DNA of 64,000 nucleotides from contig JAJEKV010000326.1 of NCBI GenBank assembly GCA_021234155.1, positions 1 to 64,000 of the forward strand, written 5' to 3'. Positions 46,917 through 57,677 of this stretch are shown here, piece by piece; position 1 is the first letter of the stretch, and each line of letters starts with the position of its first letter. Source of the stretch: Isoetes taiwanensis. Lineage: Eukaryota; Streptophyta; Lycopodiopsida; Isoetales; Isoetaceae. Below the pieces are notes generated by a model. The model was not told where the DNA came from. It ran no database searches and worked only from the letters and a program-made list of their open reading frames with translations. The position numbers and the translations under genes were made by a program.

Positions 46917-47205
46917 TTATTCTTGTATGGCAGCCATTTCGCCTCTGGCTGGCTTCATTATTTGTTCCAAATCACTGATGACATTTTTCCCAGGGATATC
47001 AGTTTTTAATGGCGTAATCAAATCAACCTTATCTTCATCTGAACATGATACTGAAGAAGCTTGCTTCAGATACCCATTGAATGGCTTGCAAGTCCTAGAA
47101 CTGCTTGCTTCTGCAGGTTTACTGTTGCTAATTGGGCTTCTTAAATAAGAAGTCCTTTTCACTTCCACAAATTCCCAGGCGGTTAACAAAGCCTTCCTGT
47201 GTCCG
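46917..47205 (-). pseudogene. possible captured terminal exon in X2
   Basis: Reads KALLTAWEFVEVKRTSYL, then SCSDEDKVDLITPLK and IPGKNVISDLEQIMKPARG, ending at TAA near 46914. Ser/Lys/Glu-rich and protein-like, with an acceptor-like CACAG just upstream. No family is recognised. The same orientation as the 46.1-46.4 kb piece is consistent with two exons of one gene. Confidence 0.3.
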
Positions 47206-48317
47206 CTTCACTGCCACGGACTACTAGAGCAAAGCAATAGCAAGGTCAGACAGGAATTATACAAGCAAATAGTAGAGTCGGAATGAACTTGCAGAAGAAA
47301 ACTCCTGTCAAAACATGATCGGCACTAAAACTTGGGACTGTCAAAACCGTAAAAATATCAACGAACAGAAAACTTATGCTGGCCCTAGTGCATGCGAAAC
47401 CAGAATCTCCACAAGAGCCGATTTCAAGATGAATAAGCCACAAGCATCTGTCGATTAACAAGCAACTATGGTTCTGGGACAGCCTTTTGTGCAAAAGAAG
47501 TGAAGAAGGACCAAAACCGCAGGGGACGAATCCAGGAATGCCGAAATTGATAGACGATTGTTGAGACCACACCTCTGGGGAATTATTAACAGCCGATCCT
47601 CAAAGCCAACTGACAAAAAATAGCCGAAAACGAAAACCCCAAGGTAAACACCTGAATGCCAGAGGAAATAAAACAGCTGTGCAAGCAAGGCCAGAAGTGG
47701 TGCAGGCTAACTTGGGGCGGCCCAAACGAACCAGCAAGAAACCTAAAAAATGGAAGAAAACAAAAAAGGGGTGAAGCCGCCAAGGCACTAGGAAGACCAG
47801 AAGGAGATAGAAATGGGAAACACAGGCAGAGAGACGGTGGGTGGGTGGGAAGATCAAGGCTAAAAACCAGTGCTCAAGGAGATGCAGATGAGCTGATGAA
47901 GGAAAAATAACGAGAAGATGGGTGTATAAAGAGATGAAACCCTAACTGACTCAAGATCTATGTGGCAATGGTTTTGAGAATACCATATAGTTGATGATTA
48001 ACATCCAAGGGATTCCTTATGATAATAAATAGCAGATTTACTTACATTCTAACCATGACTGTTGTTTTCTATGTTTAAGAATTAAACATGACTTGGTTCT
48101 CTGCATCTTTGAACTGAGACTTAAAGGGAACGGATATGATCAGAGGTTATCTTATGCATATGCACAAGGTTATGTGTTTCTGGTTGTTCTAAATATGATA
48201 CTGCAGGTTAACTTTACTTAAATAAGTAATGGTTTAGGTTTAAACCTAATATAACCTGGCTCTTTCTACATATAATGGTAGATCAGCTCTATTATGCATC
48301 TATTTTCTGAAAATAGT

Positions 48318-48522
48318 AGGTGAAGGGCGATGAGCCAGAGAGTTGTATAGCTTACCTGACGCCCCTTGTCTTGTTACCATGTTTTGCTAACATTGGCATT
48401 GTTTGGGTGCAGGTAACCACGACTCTCTCTCTGGTTCTATTTTCAGTTAAAGATCACTACTGGTATTTGGCTGTCAAAAAGGAAAAAACAGCTGAGGCTT
48501 ACTACAATTGATGGGTGAGATC
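48318..48522 (+). ncRNA. conserved pseudoknotted RNA module, copy 3
   Basis: P1 GGGCG (48325-48329)/CGCCC (48360-48364). P2 AGAGAGTTGT (48337-48346)/ACGACTCTCT (48419-48428), fully paired with one G-T wobble. P3 GTTACC (48373-48378)/GGTAAC (48412-48417). The downstream hairpin is weaker (GCTGT/ACAGC), followed by GGTGAGATC. Compared with copy 1, several P2 pairs change on both sides. Confidence 0.75.
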
Positions 48523-48915
48523 CATCCTGCTTTAAGACATTAGCTCATGGCTGCTGGTTTTGTCTATGAATCCATTCTCTATTTCTTTAATGGATATCAG
48601 TATTATCAGCAAGATAGCAACTTATGAAAGCTATTAGTATGAAAACAAGAGCCTGCCAAGACAAGGAAGGCTGGTATTAAACTGATTACTTTGTTTCAGA
48701 AAAAAGCTTAAAGTTTGAATGATGAATTTCCTTTTATATTTGAGAATTTGTTTCAAGAAAAATTTACAAGATTAGATAATGTTTATGGAAAAAGTTTTTA
48801 AGATCAAGTATGAAGCTAAATATTTCCATTAAATGTTGGATTGTTTAAATTCAATCCTTAAGTTATGTAAATCAGAAAAAGACAGTTATAACAGGAACTC
48901 AAAAAGATAGTTGTT

Positions 48916-49041
48916 GGAGTACCTGATGCGGCCTGGAATAAACCCCAGGGTAGATATTTTGGAACATGGGCTTACTATGAACAAGGCTTTTAAATGTTTT
49001 TTAAACTTTATCTAGACTGTAGTCGTAGTAGGAACATATTC
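48916..49041 (+). ncRNA. second conserved RNA segment, unit E
   Basis: GGAGTACCTGATGCGGCCTGG with CCAGG forming a hairpin, then AACAAGGC, GACTGTAGTC and GGAACATATTC, ending at the GAA tract. The same order of blocks is kept in seven units of different families although the sequence between blocks varies, so RNA-level constraint is likely. Confidence 0.55.
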
Positions 49042-49095
49042 GAAGAAGAAGAAGAAGAAGAAGAAGAAGAAGAAGAAGAAGAAGAAGAAGAAGAA
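49042..49095. repeat. (GAA)n junction, E to D1
   Basis: The GAA tract joins GGAACATATTC to the family-D head TTTTCTTCAGAAAGATTTTA. Confidence 0.85.
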
Positions 49096-50877
49096 TTTTC
49101 TTCAGAAAGATTTTACAGTGGATGGGCCTTGACTAGGGCTTCCCCAAAAAAAGTTTTTTAATGGGCAAGCGTGCATTTTTGAGGCATGATCCTATTTTGG
49201 CTATGTTTGATGAATATTTTTGATCTTGGGCTTAACATGTGTTGCATTGTGGTTATACCCGTTAGGGAGCACATTGCACCATTAAAAATAAAATGGCCTT
49301 GTGCTTTCATAAAAGTCACATATATGACTAGTTTACCTTTAAAAATAAAGTGGCCTTTGGCTTTCACAAAGGTCATATGTAGGATGTGCATAGATTCGTA
49401 AAAAGTATTTTGAGGTCCTCCAAATACATTTAATTGTGATGGCATTATGGCAAATGCCAAAGTCAAAGTTTGAATATTTATTTATGGTGGCAAGGCATGC
49501 CACTATTTAAGCCAAGCATTTATGGTGATTAAGACTTAGAGAGTATGGTGGATTCCATGCTATGTGAAGATACGGTAATGATGGAGCCTAAAACAACTAT
49601 CTAGTAATAGATGTGGCCTTAGTATATAAAGGGATTTACGGTAAAGGATATGGTAAATCCTTATAGTGAAGTTACAAAGGTAAGAATTTGGATATTTTTG
49701 CTTATTGGGTATATCGATATAGGGCAAGAAAGTAGCCCTAGCCAAAAGCGGCTAACCTAAAGCCTTGATAAGGAAAAATTTTATTAGGGCATGCGATCCC
49801 TTTATTTTGCAACCGGTTTCGTTTTACGGAAGAGCGGCTTGTTGTAGAGATGCATTTGGCGGATCCAAAATGCACTGAAGGGTGCGAACCGCTCTATATT
49901 TGTCTCTATTATTGGCTTTTTGCGGCCGATGCTTTCGGGCTTTTATAGATTCATGATAACTATGGCGGTTGCATGAATTCCATCCTTCTCACAATGTCGG
50001 GTTTGCATTCCGAACTCGAAACGTGTGAGCTAAAAATACTATGTTGGGTTGATATTCTCGGTGTTTAATCACTAGCTAGAGCCATGTTCTAAATATTGAT
50101 CCTGCATTTCTTAAGGCCGGTCTTCCAGTTGCCACGACATGAATATTGATGGCCAAGCTGGTGGATATTTTCAAGACAAAAGGAGACAATGCAAGGCAAC
50201 AAGAATGAAGTACAAAGGGCTTCTAATCAGGTCTGCAAAATACTGAGCTTTCCTATTTCTTTAGATAAATGGACTTAAGCAGGTTCCATAAAACAGGGCA
50301 AACGTTCTGTATGCTATGATCCCTTATGGTAATGATTTATTCTTTTGTGCAAAAGGGGGTCCTATATTTGCTAAGCTTCAGACTGAGTCAACTTGGAGCA
50401 TTTGGAGATAGCACTAATATAATGAGTACAGGATGCAAACCAATATTTTAAGCAGCCTTAGTCTATCTAAGAATAGTGCATACTACTGAACTAATTTTAT
50501 GCACAAATGTTTGACACTTGTTTGTATTTAGGATATGTGATTGCTCAAACAAAGAGTCCTGTTACAATAAAGACAAAGCTGTGGTAGGTTAGTTTGAGTT
50601 AATGATTCACTTTCTCTGGTATTTTTAGGGAAAATATGAAGTATATCAAGGTCGATACCTTCTTTGGTTGGTAAGGCAATGGAGACAGATATTCTTGTCT
50701 TGGAGCTTGGTAATACCCTATTAAGCAAGAATCTGGCACTTTATCTATGCCTTTGCCACTGGTTATCCATTGGGCTAGAATAAACAGCCAGTAGTGGTTG
50801 TATCTATTTCTGTTAATTAAAGCTCCAAGTCTTATAACTCTAGTTTTAATCTAGAGGCATCTATTTACTGAAAATAA

Positions 50878-51078
50878 TAGGTGAAGGGCGAAGAGCCGGA
50901 ATGTTCTATAGCTTACGGCGCCCTTGTATAGTTACCATAAAACTTGCTAACTTATGCATTGTTTGGGTGCGGGTAACGAACATTCTCTCTGAATTATTTT
51001 CGGTTGCTATTTGGCCATGGAAAGGTCACGAGAAGAACGTGACCAAGACTACATGGTGCGCTTATGCTTGGTGAGATC
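50878..51078 (+). ncRNA. conserved pseudoknotted RNA module, copy 4
   Basis: P1 GGGCG (50886-50890)/CGCCC (50919-50923). P2 GAATGTTC (50899-50906)/GAACATTC (50978-50985), eight perfect pairs with bases unlike those of the other copies. P3 GTTACC (50931-50936)/GGTAAC (50972-50977). The downstream hairpin GGTCACG (51024-51030)/CGTGACC (51038-51044) is perfect, followed by GGTGAGATC (51070-51078). This copy gives the clearest compensatory changes. Confidence 0.8.
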
Positions 51079-51557
51079 CTCCCTTTTTGTATGTTAGGGA
51101 ATCAAGAAGATAAAGATTGGGTGATGATATGTACATCATATGCACTCTATGACCTCAAGATGGTCTTCAATAAATATATAGTTTAATGCTGGAATTTTAT
51201 GACAGATTAAGTTTGTCTTGAAAAACTCGATGGTTACAGGTTTAAATATATTCCTAAGTGTTGTATTCATGTTAACGTTCTGAACTACTATGCTGAGGAT
51301 GTAATATTATGAAAAAGATAAAAACAGTGGAAAGTTACATTGGTAATAGAAGTAAAAGCTGAAGTTATTATGATCATGACATTGAGAATATGAATCGTGT
51401 GAAAAAAGAATATGTTGTACACTGATATGGATATGTTAAAAAGGCTAAAGGTTCTTACATCAATGTTAAATAAGTTATTGAGAAATGAAATACAATATTG
51501 TGACCTTTATTCAAGTTCATTGAGTACTTTCTAAATAGTTACTTATACATGGAAGTA

Positions 51558-51690
51558 GGAGTACCTGATGTGGCCTGGCTTAAAAACCCAGGATAGGTAT
51601 TGGGAAGTGTGTGCTCACTTTGAACGAAGTCTTTTAAATGTTTTTGAACTTTAAATTGTACATAGTCTTTGTGAGAACATCATCGAAGAA
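51558..51690 (+). ncRNA. second conserved RNA segment, unit D1 (site unoccupied)
   Basis: GGAGTACCTGATGTGGCCTGG/CCAGG hairpin, ACTTTG/CGAAGT hairpin around AA, ATAGTCTTTGTGAGAACATC, then CGAAGAAGAAATTGTGACAT without GAA expansion. It is the empty counterpart of the junctions at 37038, 49042, 52521 and 53368. Confidence 0.55.
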
Positions 51691-52218
51691 GAAATTGTGA
51701 CATCTATTTGGTGGAGGTATCCATCAAACACATCATTTCTGAAACCATGAAATAATGCTGATTTTCTATTTGACTGAAGCATTACTAACTGCTATCATGG
51801 TGTTTTATAGCAGAGTGTTCATTTGCTATGGCTGTCGGGCTTTGTGGTGCTTTATTGCCAGCAAAGTGATATAAAGTGGAACTTATGTAATTTTGAAGTT
51901 AAAAAAGAGGTATTAGCAAGCTTATATCTTCAATAAAACCAGGTCAGATTGAATACTATTTACTCTGCTCTATGTGTTAAAAGTAGTGGTAAGGATTATT
52001 TTAACTAATCAAGGATTATGGTCCATAGTGCCATAAGACCATTATATTTGAAGAATTTGATGCTGGCAAAATGTGCCATATCTAAAATGATCTAAAATGA
52101 TCTGGCCCATTGTGCCATGACCTTGATACTTGGTCCAATGTACCTTGGGTCTCGGGTGCCAACATTCCCGGTTATTGAATAGAATGAATTATATATTTTT
52201 CTTCTGGTGTAAGGATGT

Positions 52219-52297
52219 AGGACCCCTCTTTTTATAGGGGGGGTCCTACTTCCCTTATAAAATTAGGTGTCTTACATCCCGAGGGAGGGATGTGGGA
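52219..52297 (+). other. Penelope-like 3'-terminal hairpin region, copy 2
   Basis: AGGACCCC/GGGGTCCT hairpin, then ACATCCC-GAGGGA-GGGATGT, a 7-bp perfect hairpin directly before GGGA(GAA)n. Preceded by CTTCTGGTGTAAGGA, as in copy 1. Confidence 0.65.
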
Positions 52298-52330
52298 GAA
52301 GAAGAAGAAGAAGAAGAAGAAGAAGAAGAA

Positions 52331-52520
52331 TTTTCTTCAGAAAGATTTTACAGTGGATGGGCCTTGACTAGGAACACAAAAAGATGGTTGTTGGAGTACC
52401 TGATGCGGCCTGGAATAAACCCCAGGGTAGATATTTTGGGACATGGGCTTACTATGAACAAGGCTTTTAAATGTTTTTTTAAAACTTTATCTAGACTGTA
52501 GTCGTAGTAGGAACATATTC
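52331..52520 (+). mobile_element. minimal Penelope-like unit D2 (190 bp)
   Basis: The family-D head (TTTTCTTCAGAAAGATTTTA) runs after about 50 bp directly into the second conserved RNA segment (GGAGTACCTGATGCGGCCTGG) and ends at the GAA tract at 52521. Exon 1 and the RNA module are deleted. It is the smallest unit in the array and is bracketed by GAA tracts on both sides. Confidence 0.65.
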
Positions 52521-52683
52521 GAAGAAGAAGAAGAAGAAGAAGAAGAAGAAGAAGAAGAAGAAGAAGAAGAAGAAGAAGAAGAAGAAGAAGAAGAAGAAGA
52601 AGAAGAAGAAGAAGAAGAAGAAGAAGAAGAAGAAGAAGAAGAAGAAGAAGAAGAAGAAGAAGAAGAAGAAGAAGAAGAAGAGA
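52521..52683. repeat. (GAA)n junction, D2 to C3
   Basis: About 160 bp of GAA between GGAACATATTC and the family-C head TATTCTCTATGATTCTTCAAA. Confidence 0.9.
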
Positions 52684-53367
52684 ATATTCTCTATGATTCT
52701 TCAAATTGTCTAATGGGAATGATTGGGATCAATTAGTACTATGCTAAATATGTTAAAATAATTGAGATCAATTGAGAAATTGCAATTATAATGCTAAAAT
52801 ATGTTACTATTCCAGTCTTTTCTAGTTAAATATCACCTCAGGGCAAAAGGATACAATTGGTGATCAGTGATAAATTGAGAGACCCAATGTACCTTTTGGC
52901 CCTTGCACATTTACCATTATCATGCTAATTGTGTATTGATTGGCTGCAGGTACGGGTTCTCTCCTCTAATTGTCTCCATTTTGCTGTTAGAGTTGGCGTT
53001 AACGCGGAAAAGGATGGAATACCTTAGATCAAGATTCAAAGTTTACTTTACACTGTGTACTTCCAAATTCAAAACTTTATAGATGTAAGATGTAAGTTTT
53101 ATGTTTATAGTTGTAAGATTATATGACAAGACCTAAGATTATTCAAGTTTAAAAATGTAAAATTATATGACAATTTGTAAGATTCTTCAAGTTTATAGAT
53201 GGAAGATTATTTGGCAAGTTATATGGGCTTTGGTTTGGAGAGTGCCTGATGTGGCCTGGCCTAAAAAACCAGGGTGGATATTGGGATAAGTGATCTTGCC
53301 TTGAACAAGGTTCTTTTAATGTAATTGTTTGCATAACTGTGACTGTAGTCTTGGCAAGAACATGTAC
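52684..53367 (+). mobile_element. short Penelope-like unit C3
   Basis: A family-C head of about 120 bp is followed by sequence matching 30980-31490 and 36505-37005, including GGTACGGGTTCTCTCCTC and the second conserved segment (53233-53367). It ends at GTAC(GAA)n. No exon and no RNA module. Confidence 0.65.
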
Positions 53368-53384
53368 GAAGAAGAAGAAGAAGA

Positions 53385-55141
53385 AGAGATAAAAATAAGG
53401 GGACACATACGTGAAGACTGGTAATATAGGTATTTTTCTACCCTGTCTCCTAATGGCTGCTCATGATCTAACCACCGGACAATTTTGGTATGTGGTTTCA
53501 TGAAAGAATTTACTGAAAATATGGGGTACTGGGGTGTTCTTGCAGATGTCCTTAATTGTTGTACAAAATTTAAGAAATGCCATTTGGGATGGCATTGTTA
53601 ACAACATAGGAGCCCATATGTATGATGTTTGTTACTAGTTTTACATATTTATTATTTTTCTTAGGTTTTGGTCACCTATATGACAAATATAGAAACCATG
53701 TTTTAAAAAAAAGGCTGGTTGTTCTGGCATTTTCTTATTGGGCCATATATTGTATTGACCTTAACTACATAGGCACCATATACGGGTGCTTTGGGTATAC
53801 ATTTCCTAGGTTTTAGATTAATACGGTAAAGGTTGGATGTTGGATATTTCTACCAAGGGTGCCAAATTTTTGTTTATTTCTAACCTATGGATTAATCATA
53901 ATATGCTGCAGACATATATTGTATTATTAGGTTAGCTTTTATAGGTTGGAATTTCGTATCTAGCTTCCGGTGCTTCAATCCATATGTACCATGGAGGCCG
54001 CTCTCATTTAATTTTGACGGCATGGTAGCTGAGCAATGAATCCGATATCTTTGCCTCAACAAAGTCGCGGTAGAGAATAATGAGGTAAGAGCATTTAATT
54101 TTTGCAATGCATTAGGGATAAAGGCGGTGTATTTGGCTGCTATATATTTGGTAGGAGGAACTCAAGAGCGACCTCTTTGTTTTTACGTATCAGATTCGCA
54201 TCTATCCTCATTGCCAATACACTTAGGAACCATATAAGCGAAAAATGCCGAGAGGGGTCTATGAGAGACACCCTGGAAGGAAGAGCAAAGCTCAGCTTGC
54301 TGGAAATACTCCATATTGAAGATATACAAAAGCTGGATCCAGTGGAAAACCAAATATTCAAAACCCTGCTGTTAGGAGCGATTCATTTCAGGTTTTTATT
54401 TCATTGACTTGTTTGATTGCTGGCTGATTTGATGATTCTACAGAGGCCTTATGATGCGCTCAGAAAATGAGTATGTTGTTTCATAAAAAAGCCATCATAA
54501 TATGAAGATTAACTGTTGATATTATGATAATATTGAGAACTGTATGCATTATACAAATCTGCTGATTTTTTAGATAGCTTATGCTAATGATTGGTGGTTG
54601 GGTTTTATGATCTATAATAGATGATCAGTTTGCTCTCCTAATATATGGGGTCTTCTATCCCATTATTTGATACGTGCAGCCATTAGAGAGATCTTTTTTG
54701 CTGATTTTAAGACGGATATAGGCTGCCATATTATATGTTTTACTGTATAAAGTATTATTTATCAGCATTCTTTAAAAGATGACTTATAGTGATATGTATT
54801 TGCATTAAAAAATGGCATAAGATGGAAAATGACTTTGATTGACATACTTGTTAATATGATTTTGTATATAAATATCGTTTAATGGATCTGATTTCTTGTT
54901 ACACTTGTATCTCAAACATATCCAAGTTTATCTTAATATGCTGTGTTAAATCTTAGTACTTAAGAAATAGTAATATAACTCACTTGTGACATTCATATAA
55001 ATTAGTATTCTGCATACTTAAGAAATGTATAATATAAGGCTGTGGCTTGGGTTCTACCCTTGATGGATATGCTTGATAAATTTACATCTTGAACGGAGCT
55101 TTGCATGTAGTTTGTTGCATGTATAGTATAAGTCTGGATGT
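53385..55141 (+). mobile_element. Penelope-like unit B3 (short)
   Basis: Nearly identical to B1 from head to AGTCTGGATGTGAA, lacking the same 456 bp as B2. It carries exon 1 with a premature stop (see 54245) and no downstream exons. It ends in a (GAA)n tract (55142-55177) followed by the family-A head. Confidence 0.75.
54245..54391 (+). pseudogene. Penelope-like exon 1 (unit B3), premature stop
   Basis: It starts MPRGVYERHPGRKSKAQ and ends at CAG|GTTTTT like copy B1. TGA replaces CGA at 54317-54319 (codon 25), a C-to-T change at a CpG as expected from methylated-cytosine decay. Length and splice phase are intact. Confidence 0.65.
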
Positions 55142-55806
55142 GAAGAAGAAGAAGAAGAAGAAGAAGAAGAAGAAGAAGACAAAAAGTGAAAATGCTTAAG
55201 CGAAAAATTGGAAAGGATATAGAAGACGACCTTGTGGTAGAAGCTGCATACGGCTTTTTATAATGTAAAAGATGCTCAATGTGCAATGCAGGGCAGTTTT
55301 GACCAATATTTGGGTACGGAAATATGGTTAATAGTAATGACCTAAAATGGTTGTGTTTGAAATATATGTTTCCATTGGTTTTTCGCCCCTAAGTTCTTAG
55401 GTCACCATTGGATAATTGTTGAACATGGTACTTATTAAATCATACCTTAAATTGTCTACATTTTACATACTAACCTGTGATGGCAGATGGTATACCAATG
55501 GTTTTACTTGCAAAAAAGTTATTAATAATATAATACATAATGAGCTTGGACGGTGCCTTTTTATTGACTTAGGGCTAGATTAGTCATGGATCTTCAGTAC
55601 AAGACCCTAGAAAGGATTTGGTGCCGCTGGAATTAAATGTAGTGCCCGAAATTAATTGGGAATGCGGTCTCCTAGATTCTAAGGCTTAATATTACTTCTT
55701 CCGGATATGACTTCAAGAGATAAAATAGTGCTTTTCGTATTGGCGCTCTGTTTGGCGCTTGAAATTTCCTGTTGCATATTCTGGTGCTTGTACCGAGCGC
55801 CCAAGG

Positions 55807-55965
55807 ATGCCTAAAGGTGTATATGATAGGGGTCCTGGAAAGAAGGCAAAGGCTTCAAATCCTGGTGGTTTTCCGTTCAAAAAACTGGACAAAAGTGGAT
55901 TTCCCAGAAGAAATAACAATGCTGGAACGTCACAAAATATTGTGAGGCGAGGCTCTCCAAGTCAG
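55807..55965 (+). CDS. Penelope-like gene, exon 1 (unit A1)
   Basis: A 53-codon exon, MPKGVYDRGPGKKAKAS to RGSPSQ, ending at CAG|GTTTGT in phase 0. The motif MP[KR]GVY-R-PG[KR] is shared by all copies; the rest is basic and Gly/Ser/Asn-rich. The frame is intact. It would splice to exon 2 at about 57678. Function is unknown; nucleic-acid binding is only a guess from charge. Confidence 0.65.
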
Positions 55966-56704
55966 GTTTGTTAACCTTTTCCTTTCAGTGCCTTTCTCTA
56001 ACGAAAGTACATGGATATGACGGCCTCTCTGGAGCTATACTAGTTCCGGATTTATGGCTCGGTTCCCCTGTACAATCCAGCAAACACATGGTATAAGAAT
56101 GAAGCAGATCCGTTCATACAATTTCTCAGTTTATTACATTTTAATGTTTAGTTTACTTTATTGTACATGCTGCCTCTGCTTCATTTTGGTCCCGATACAA
56201 GGCTTATGAGGCTTAAAATCTGTTCCTTATATGCTCTAAGGGATCTGTAACTATATAGCTGCATGCCAGCAAATCCAGGTCTTATGTGTAGATTTCTTGC
56301 ATGGACTAAAGCTCATGACTTAATCTCGTATTACATCTACGAGGTGCATGATTATAAATCGGGGCCTGGCAATGGTGAACAGACTTGTCTTCCCCATGCC
56401 ATCCCTCGATCTTAACCTTGTAGTTTGCCTTATGAGATCAACTGTTGACTCTTGGTACCCTTAATAGGTATTGAACCTGATTAATGCTGAGCGCTGTATT
56501 ATGCTAATAGTTTGGTGCAGATGCTTAAGGAGCCCTTACATAAAGTAACGTGTCTTCCTATCTAACTCTGTTATCTAGCTGCCTTTAAAATTAATACACT
56601 CTATTAGTGTATGGCAAAGGATATTGAGTCTAATCAGCCTGCATTAACCTACTGATAAACTTGTGGCTCCAGTAGGTTAAAATTATGTTAAGGTTGCTGA
56701 TAAT

Positions 56705-56909
56705 AATAGGTGAAGGGCGATAAGCCGGGTGTTCTCTTGCTTGGACGCCCCTTGGCTAGTTACCATAATATTGCTAACTTTGTCATTGTTTGGGTGCAGG
56801 GTAACGAACTCTCCCTCTGGATTTACTTTTGGCTTCCTTAAGCTGTTTTTGGTGGACCATAGAAAAGCTATGGCACGATATTCTACATTTACATACGCAT
56901 GGTGAGATC
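56705..56909 (+). ncRNA. conserved pseudoknotted RNA module, copy 5
   Basis: P1 GGGCG (56715-56719)/CGCCC. P2 GGGTGTTC/GAACTCTC, with one wobble and one T-T mismatch. P3 GTTACC/GGTAAC. The downstream hairpin CCATAG (56857-56862)/CTATGG (56868-56873) is perfect. Ends GGTGAGATC (56901-56909). Lies in intron 1 of the full unit. Confidence 0.7.
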
Positions 56910-57387
56910 GTCCTTATTTGGAGTATATCGGATCAGATTATTGTTATTTTCAGAACTCATATATTGGATGGGTGACATTTTAACATGAAGCTGCTTTGTT
57001 GAAAATTTGCTTTATAACTTTCTTTGAATTCGATTTTAGCTCTAGTATTACTATGTCGATTGGATTAACAATGGATCGGTTAAAAGCGAGAGACCAGCAA
57101 ATACATGATGGAAACAGACTCATTATTAATATTATTGAAGATTTACTTGCTGATTTTTTCACGGAAAAAGTGTTGAGAAAAAATTGATCTGTGGTACATG
57201 ATGAAAATGAATTGATACTTTGTGAAAATTATAGTGCATGACTAGCTTGATGATAAATGAAATACTACATATCTTATACTTGAAATATAGACTGATCCAA
57301 CTTCTTAAGTGTATAAAGTAATTATCACATGTCTTGAGATAAACCAATTGTTTACATTCCTTTATCCTTATTTGTAACCATTGGGAG

Positions 57388-57520
57388 TAAGAGTACCTGC
57401 TGTGGCCCGATGTAAAAACCCGGGGTAGATATGGGTGAACATGTGCTTACTATGAACGAGGCGTTTAAAAGTTTTAATTTATATGACTGTAGTCTTAGTA
57501 AGAACATAATCGAAGAAGAA
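57388..57520 (+). ncRNA. second conserved RNA segment, unit A1 (site unoccupied)
   Basis: AAGAGTACCTGCTGTGGCCC, ATGAACGAGGCG, GACTGTAGTCTTAGTAAG and CATAATCGAAGAAGAAAC in the same order as in the other units. The sequence runs on into ACATCTACTTGTTGGAGG and the coding region, so the GAAGAAGAA site is internal to the complete element. Confidence 0.55.
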
Positions 57521-57677
57521 ACTTTGACATCTACTTGTTGGAGGTATCTGACAAACACTGCATTTCTGAAACCATTTGAAATGAATTGCTTGTTGACATA
57601 ATCTTTGTATTGCTCTGTCATTCAAGAGATGTTTACTGACCTAACGGGTAACATGCTCTTTATCTTATGCATATAGT

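Larger units (their letters stand above)
44647..47986. mobile_element. inserted element X2 (3.3 kb)
   Basis: It has the same ends as X1: TTATCTTCTTATCGTGATAAC, ATTCTCAAAA (44681) on the left, and TGGTTTTGAGAAT (47969-47981), ACCAT on the right. The last about 150 bp match those of X1. The interior is different and includes exon-like stretches on the minus strand (46080-46370, 46917-47220), as in elements that capture gene fragments. Tandem placement with X1 suggests adjacent insertions or an internal duplication. Confidence 0.5.
41796..49041 (+). mobile_element. Penelope-like unit E, with a 5.1 kb insertion
   Basis: Head, exon 1 (42412-42570), RNA module (48318-48522), second conserved segment (48916-49041) and a terminal GAA site. 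Removing 42889-47986 leaves a unit of about 2.1 kb, with exon 1 about 0.65 kb from the RNA module, as in other copies (0.4-0.7 kb). It has no exon 2 or polymerase. About 48530-48910 holds nothing recognisable. Confidence 0.65.
49096..52297 (+). mobile_element. Penelope-like unit D1 (internally deleted)
   Basis: Family-D head, RNA module (50878-51078), second conserved segment with an unoccupied GAAGAAGAAA site (51558-51690), then ACATCTATTTGGTGGAGG and the 3'-terminal hairpin (52219-52297). Exons 2 onward are missing. A possible decayed exon ends near 50229 (AATCAG|GTCTGC). About 49140-50870 has no other recognisable content. Confidence 0.65.
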
